Below are positions 58,821 to 64,000 of a DNA stretch of 64,000 nt, piece after piece. Below the pieces are notes generated by a model that saw only the letters and a program-made list of their open reading frames with translations, ran no database searches and was not told where the DNA came from. Position 1 is the stretch's first letter. Every line of letters starts with the position of its first letter. This DNA is from Erythrocercus mccallii (Eukaryota; Chordata; Aves; Passeriformes; Dicruridae): NCBI GenBank assembly GCA_013397435.1, contig VZRG01000521.1:1-64000 (forward strand), given 5' to 3'. A program made the position numbers and the translations under genes.

Positions 58821-61319
58821 TCTTTCCAGACTCCAGGAGGAATTTGTTTCCTGCTCTCCATAAACTTTGCCATAGGCAAAGCACTCCAAGGCACCAGGAG
58901 AACACAGGAATGGAAACACCTTGATGCAGGTATGGGAGAGGAGTAATGAAAATAAAATCTGGGCATAAATGCTCTGGCTTTTGGTCATGGACACATGCTA
59001 GAAACACAGAGACCTCCCCTTTCTATAAAACTGTGGAGAATTTGGGAGCTGTATTCCAAACTTCTACAGTTGGCTTCTCTTGGAGTGAGGGAACTAAAAA
59101 TACCAGTCCAGAAGTTTTTCCATGTTCACTCTTTTACCCACCCACTTTTGCAGATTTCCTTATTTCCTCATTTATTATTTTATGCCAGTTGTTTTCCAGA
59201 AGGGAGCATTCAAACTCACTTCTTCCCTCCCTCCTGACTATTGTTTCACCAAGGTCTTTATCAAAAATATCACAGGAATAAACACAGGCAGAAGTGTTAA
59301 AAAAACCCAAAATTTCCTGCATGTCCCTTAACTAAAAATCCTACACCTGTCCATTCTGAATTGTGGTGGTTTCTTCCCTGTCCTGCCTATTTGCTGCTGC
59401 CCTATGACTGTGCCAGCCTACAGCAGAGAGAGGAGGAGTGTTATATCCAGAAATCAGCCTGACCCACATGCCTACAGCCCCCTGGCTCCAGAGGTGCCCT
59501 GGAGCTGCTCCACCAGCTCATCAGGACACCTCTCTGGGCAGGCTCAGAGCAGCTGTGGCTGCAGCTCCAGGGCCAAGGCTGGCAGGGAGGTTTGCTAAAA
59601 ACCCTGGAGGTGTCAACCACCCTGCCAGCACCCTGCTTGGAGGTTGTGGTTAATAGGAGAGGGTCAGGAGGCTGCAGGCAGGATGGGGCAGCAGCTCAGC
59701 TGTGGTGTGTGCACATGCTTCCCCTCGTTTTCATATTTGGGAGCCTGCATCCATCCCAGCTGCTGGAGGAATCAATAGCAGGGTATCAATCAAGGCATCC
59801 CAGAGGGAACCAGCAGAAATAAACAGACATTTTCCTTCTGCATGTCACAGAAAGCTACAGATATCTCCTGGCATTGTCTGAACTGAGGGTAAAAGGGACA
59901 CACCATCTTCAGCTGCACCATGGGAGAGTAGGTTATGGAAACTGGAGTGTATATTATGTGCATTGGATATAAACATATATGCAGACACAGCTTGGCCCAT
60001 GTTAAATAGACAGACGTGGGCTTGTTTCATTTCTAACTCTCCAAATGATGACAGACACACAAAAGGGTATGCAGCTTTTCAAAGAGCATTCTCTGAGCTC
60101 TGGTATTTTGTCTCCTGCATATGTCCTGCACTGGGAGCTTAATCCAGATGCATCCAGTGAAGGCAACGTTTGTGAAAGAAAAACCATGAGCATCCTGGTG
60201 GCACTTGTATGGTTTGATGACCTGACTGGGAGCTTCTTATCTCTGCTCTTGCAATGAGCATCAAGTTTCCCTTTTCGTTTCCAGTTTGTTTCTGGCTGCA
60301 TCAATGTTTAGCCATCACTGAGTCACTGCTGTCTTGCCAGCCTCCAAGGATGGCAGGAGATAAAAATGTAGCTGATCAGCTCTCACTTACCATTCAAAGC
60401 AAAAGCAGAGTCAGCTTCAAACATCTCCTCACCCCAAACCACTCCTGCTCTGGTATTTGTTTGCATGAGCTGCCTGCTGTGAATCTTGCTTGGGTTTGTA
60501 GAGATAGCATCACCCCCCTTGGGAAACAGCCAGTGCATTTTACCAGGAAACCTGCTGTTTTACAAAGGGTTTACAACCAGTGGCTCCTTCCTCTGAGAAA
60601 AGTTACATTCTCGGGCATTCAAGGTTTGTTTTTTGATTATGCGGGAAGTGGTGTGAGTGAAAGTCACAGAGTCCTCATGGGAGAGAGGTAACATGAATCT
60701 CCAGCAGCTTTCTTAACCTTTGCTTTTGCAGATGTTTTTAGCTTTGCACAAGGAGCTCCCAGGAAGTCTCAGATGCAGAGCACATGGGAATAAAGATGCT
60801 GAGATGCCCACAACTCTCCCAGTGTCTGCACTGTGATGGGATGGCAAAGACATTAGGAGGGTCTTCCTGCTCTGCCCACCCAAAGGACCACAGAAGGATG
60901 TTTAGCACTTCTGGGATGAGCAGGGAGCAAGATCTGGAAGAATCTGCTCTCTTGCTATAGTAGAAGAGAAGGGTTTTCCAGCTCTTCCTAGACACCAAAC
61001 TACTATTTCATGCAAAACTAGTGTCTGAGGACATACATCTCACGATAATCCCAGTCTTCCCTGGGATTGCCAGCAAGCAAGAAGAAAGCTGGAGGCTCCC
61101 ACAGCAGCAGCACAGTGTGGTGCATAGATCTTCATCACAGTGTGTGGGTAGGAAAACAGACTCCTCCTGGAGAGTGTGAGGAGGGCTGAAGGACTACATC
61201 CAGGCAGCCTCAGATCCAATTCAGCTGCTGTGCTGAATTGCTGTGCTGGGCATTCGTCATGCTCAGCTCAGAGATGCCAAGCAGGGCTATCATTGTCCTC
61301 TGAGGAGGGATGAGGTTTT
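58821..61319. other. Long non-coding spacer
   Basis: Mixed-composition unique DNA. No gene, RNA or repeat family was recognised; frames are short and overlap on both strands. Confidence 0.5.
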
Positions 61320-61329
61320 AAGTGGAGCT

Positions 61330-61520
61330 CAATCCTCAGGCCATGTTTAAATGTCTTTTGGATGCCAGACATGGACAGTTAGCCTCCTAAAAGAATTAAG
61401 TTCTACAACCTCCACTCTACCTTCTTGCTCACCTTTCTGCTCCTGCAGTTGGTATTCTGCTGAAAGATGGACTAGATCAACTCACGGTCTTTTGTAGCCT
61501 CAGCCATCACCTGTGGAAGC
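61330..61520 (+). mobile_element. CR1 LINE 3'-end remnant
   Basis: GATGGACTAGATC, then GGTCTTTTGTAGCCTCAGCC (61465-61505) follows the order of the CR1 3' UTR, where a GGTTGGACTAGATGATC word precedes GGTCCCTTCCAACC. The terminal short-repeat tail is eroded. Sequence back to about 61330 may belong to the same insertion but is too decayed to assign. Plus-strand, ancient and non-functional. Confidence 0.55.
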
Positions 61521-61884
61521 TCAGGGAGGAGCTGAGAAAACAAAGAGAAGGAATTTCAGCTTTCCTGGCAAAAGCACTGCTCCAGATTCCTAAGAGCAGG
61601 TCAGTCTGAAACCAGAGCCAGCTCAAAACGAGGTTGGTCCCCAAGGAGGAATGTGCTCAGGAGGCTGCAGCCAAAACACCAGGTGATAATGGGCGAGCAG
61701 GTGACAGAAGCAGGTAGAGATGAGGTGTGGCTTTGAAACCCCTGCAAGCTGCTTGCCAGTTTTACGTCTGAAAGCCTCTCCTGGACAGTCTGGGCTGGCT
61801 CATTGTGCACACTGGTGCTCAGTTCCTTTATATGCAGCTATTCCCCACGGGCAGCACCAGCCGCCAGCAGGATGGAGCTGTGCA
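61521..61884. other. Short spacer
   Basis: Mixed-composition sequence. Nothing was recognised. Confidence 0.5.
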
Positions 61885-62420
61885 CCCTCATTAATCAACG
61901 TCATGCTTCGGGAGAAACGCTGAGTTCATTCTCATGTGTCTCCTCACACCTCTGGGGACTGCCTTGTCTCTAGCTGAGGCCGGTAGTCACCTGGAACAGT
62001 TTTCCAGCCCCCCTAAGCAGCAGGAGTGTCCATTAACTACCACGGATCGGTGGGGATGGTTTGTAAACTCCGGATACATACGGAGGGGCCCGGGCGCTTA
62101 TTGGCTGGTGCTTTCCGCTCTCAGAAATGGGTCATTTAAACAGAAAACTGTAAAGTGTTCATGCCTCTGAATGCAGAGAAACTATCAAAACAAGCTCCCG
62201 TCTCCGTGCCACAGACCCGGCATTCAAACAGAGACTCAGGGCATGTTCTACGGGAATGATCCAAGTGCTCCCAGCAGATTCCTTTCCTTTTTCTGATGCC
62301 TTACACAATAAACATTTCAACTCTCTGGCGCGAGAGCAGACCTACCCCAATTACCAGGACAGCTTGTTTTGTTTGGAGTAATAGTTAAGGGTCCAATCCT
62401 GCATCCCTGGAGCCAGTGAG
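61885..62420. promoter_or_regulatory. Candidate CNE with CCAAT and CpG-bearing core
   Basis: The core (61990-62110) retains several CpGs. It includes CTCCGGATACATACGGAG, an inverted repeat with ETS-like CCGGA at about 62068-62085, and a reverse CCAAT (ATTGG, 62100-62104). The flanks hold CATTAATCAACG and CAATTACC words. Composition resembles a conserved enhancer or a weak TATA-less promoter. Confidence 0.42.
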
Positions 62421-64000
62421 AAAACTCTCCTTGCTCCCAGTGGGCCTGAATCCAAGAGAGCCCCACGGTACATTACAGATTCCGCTGTTACCGGGAGGGT
62501 ATTTTTGTCTTTCCTTATGGAAACAAAACCAGCTCAAGCCAGTTCTGCCATGGCTCCACCTCCACAAGGGTGGAGACATCGTGCTTGCCAATGAGATGCA
62601 AGGCAGAAGCTGGCATCACCAAACGGTGCTGCTATAGGCCCACGTGTGACAGCAGGGCACCAGGCTTCACCGTCTCCTACAGCTGAGTGACCTTTTGTCC
62701 ATGTCCCTTGGACATCTGCAAGCCAGAGTGCAGCACCACAGTCCCTAAGGCCTTGGAAATCTCAGCTCTGCAGGGCCACAGCTCAGGAAGCTGGAGAGGG
62801 GGAGGAGTCAGGAAGAAATTGGAAACTTTAAGGCTTGGCAATTAATGACCAACCAAAAGAAAAAAAGTGAATTTAGTAAAAGAGATCTGAGCACAAGCAG
62901 CCAGTCAGTAATTGTTACATTCAGTGTGGGCATTATACAAAGTTGAGGTGTTTATCCCACAGTCTTAAGGGATGTACAGTGGGACGTTCAGTGACATGGA
63001 GAAGTGAGCCCAGGCAAAGGAGATTGTGAAGGGACTTGAAAAAGGAGACAGGAGTCCAGAAATGAAACATGTCTTGGTGAATGATTATCCAGCTCTCCTG
63101 GGGGATGTGTTAATAGAGAAGATATTTTTGAAGGGCCACAATGCCAGAGTGAAGAAGTCTTGGAGGGCTTGGAAAAAGGACACAGGCAGCTACAGCTGCC
63201 TTTAACCCACATGTGTCATTTCAGCAGGTAGAGTGAGAGCTTGTTTGTGAATAACCTCCAGGTCACTCAAACTCCAGGGCTAAGCAAACTCCATCTCTGC
63301 CTTGTCTGAGGGCTCCAGTGAAGCCCATCAGCTCACTCATTTACCTTGTTAAGTGCCATCTGTGCATTATCAGCCATGTGTCACATCCAGTTATTCCTCC
63401 CAGCTCCATCACCATGCTCAGCAAAGGTGTGTCTCCATCTGAATATTCACGAGCGAGATGAAGTCCATCTGCCCACACTACCAATACGTAGCTTATCAAG
63501 GTGTCTTCTGTGGTATCCCATGTCCATGAGGCTGACTTTTGTCTTCTGAAATTTTTGGAATTACCCCCCAGCAATCCAATCCACCTTGTTATGGTCTCCA
63601 GAAGGTAGGGTTAAGATAAACAGTATCAGGTGAGAGTAGACAGCTCTAAGCTGTCAGAGTATCTCAGTGCAGAGAGACTTCAGGATCTTTCTCCTGTCCT
63701 TTCAGCTCTTAGAATATCCCAAAACTACACAAAAAGTACCTCTTGCAAGATGCCATCCAGCTAGAAAGAGAACAGTGGTTGTGATGTGGAAATAATCTAT
63801 CACTGAGCATCTCTCTGATCCTTCTCTGGTTCTGGAATTGCACCTGGGTAGACAAATAAATGTTATGAAGATATGATGCATGTAAAAGTTGGCAGATATT
63901 TCCAAAACTTGTTAAAAAGAGTACGGCTGGTGGCTTGCTGAGACTACAAGCAGGACGTCATTACCATGGGGCTGACCCTGCATCAGGCAAGAGCAACCAT
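62421..64000. other. Non-coding spacer to window end
   Basis: Mixed-composition unique DNA with a small A+T-rich patch at 62840-62950. No gene, RNA or repeat was recognised. Confidence 0.5.

Noticed and set aside
1..64000. CRISPR arrays, tRNA or rRNA genes, prokaryotic operons
   Set aside because: No regularly spaced identical repeats, no tRNA A/B box pairs with cloverleaf potential, and no ribosomal RNA sequence was seen. Composition and repeats are vertebrate.

Overview
This window is non-coding vertebrate nuclear DNA. It has vertebrate-style CpG depletion broken by one dense CpG island. The only recognisable interspersed repeats are decayed CR1-type LINE pieces and one decayed Ty3/gypsy-like piece, with no Alu, B1 or MIR that I can see. 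Small amounts of CR1 as the main repeat, and long unique sequence, point to a sauropsid, most likely a bird. That assignment is inference. I found no supportable protein-coding gene, tRNA, rRNA, CRISPR array or bacterial operon. The open frames here (longest about 244 codons, reverse strand, 11686-12420) have no recognisable domain, overlap each other on both strands, and look like chance frames.

The layout alternates. G+C-moderate, feature-poor spacers are separated by A+T-rich islands of about 0.2-1.1 kb that look like conserved non-coding elements (CNEs): retained CpGs in A+T-rich sequence, intact homeodomain, POU, SOX, RFX and E-box words, and few repeats. The clearest are 3650-4740, 6800-7480, 7910-8410, 9660-10340, 16440-17260, 23470-24310, 31135-31690, 32390-33480, 36580-37570, 41220-42130, 45740-46640, 47870-48300, 50190-50970, 53430-53640, 55320-55580, 55970-56420, 58340-58820 and 61885-62420. 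This pattern is typical of a gene desert or giant intron around a developmental transcription-factor gene. I could not align the sequence, so conservation itself is inferred.

The centre of the window (23046-24310) pairs a CpG island with a CNE-like block and a long mirror-like pyrimidine tract. It is the best candidate for a promoter or regulatory hub. Repeat fossils are a CR1-type reverse-transcriptase fragment on the minus strand (26340-26720), a CR1 3'-end remnant (61460-61520), a Ty3/gypsy-like reverse-transcriptase scrap (15153-15290) and an unnamed old A+T-rich repeat (19040-19165).

The most unusual structures are a 98-bp near-perfect palindrome (10118-10215), a 38-bp ungapped duplication 176 bp apart inside one CNE (58527-58564 and 58703-58740), a tandem RFX X-box pair (16814-16849), a POU/homeodomain site cluster (47978-48140), and seven exact octamer motifs across the window. 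I see no evidence of a new multi-gene biological system here.
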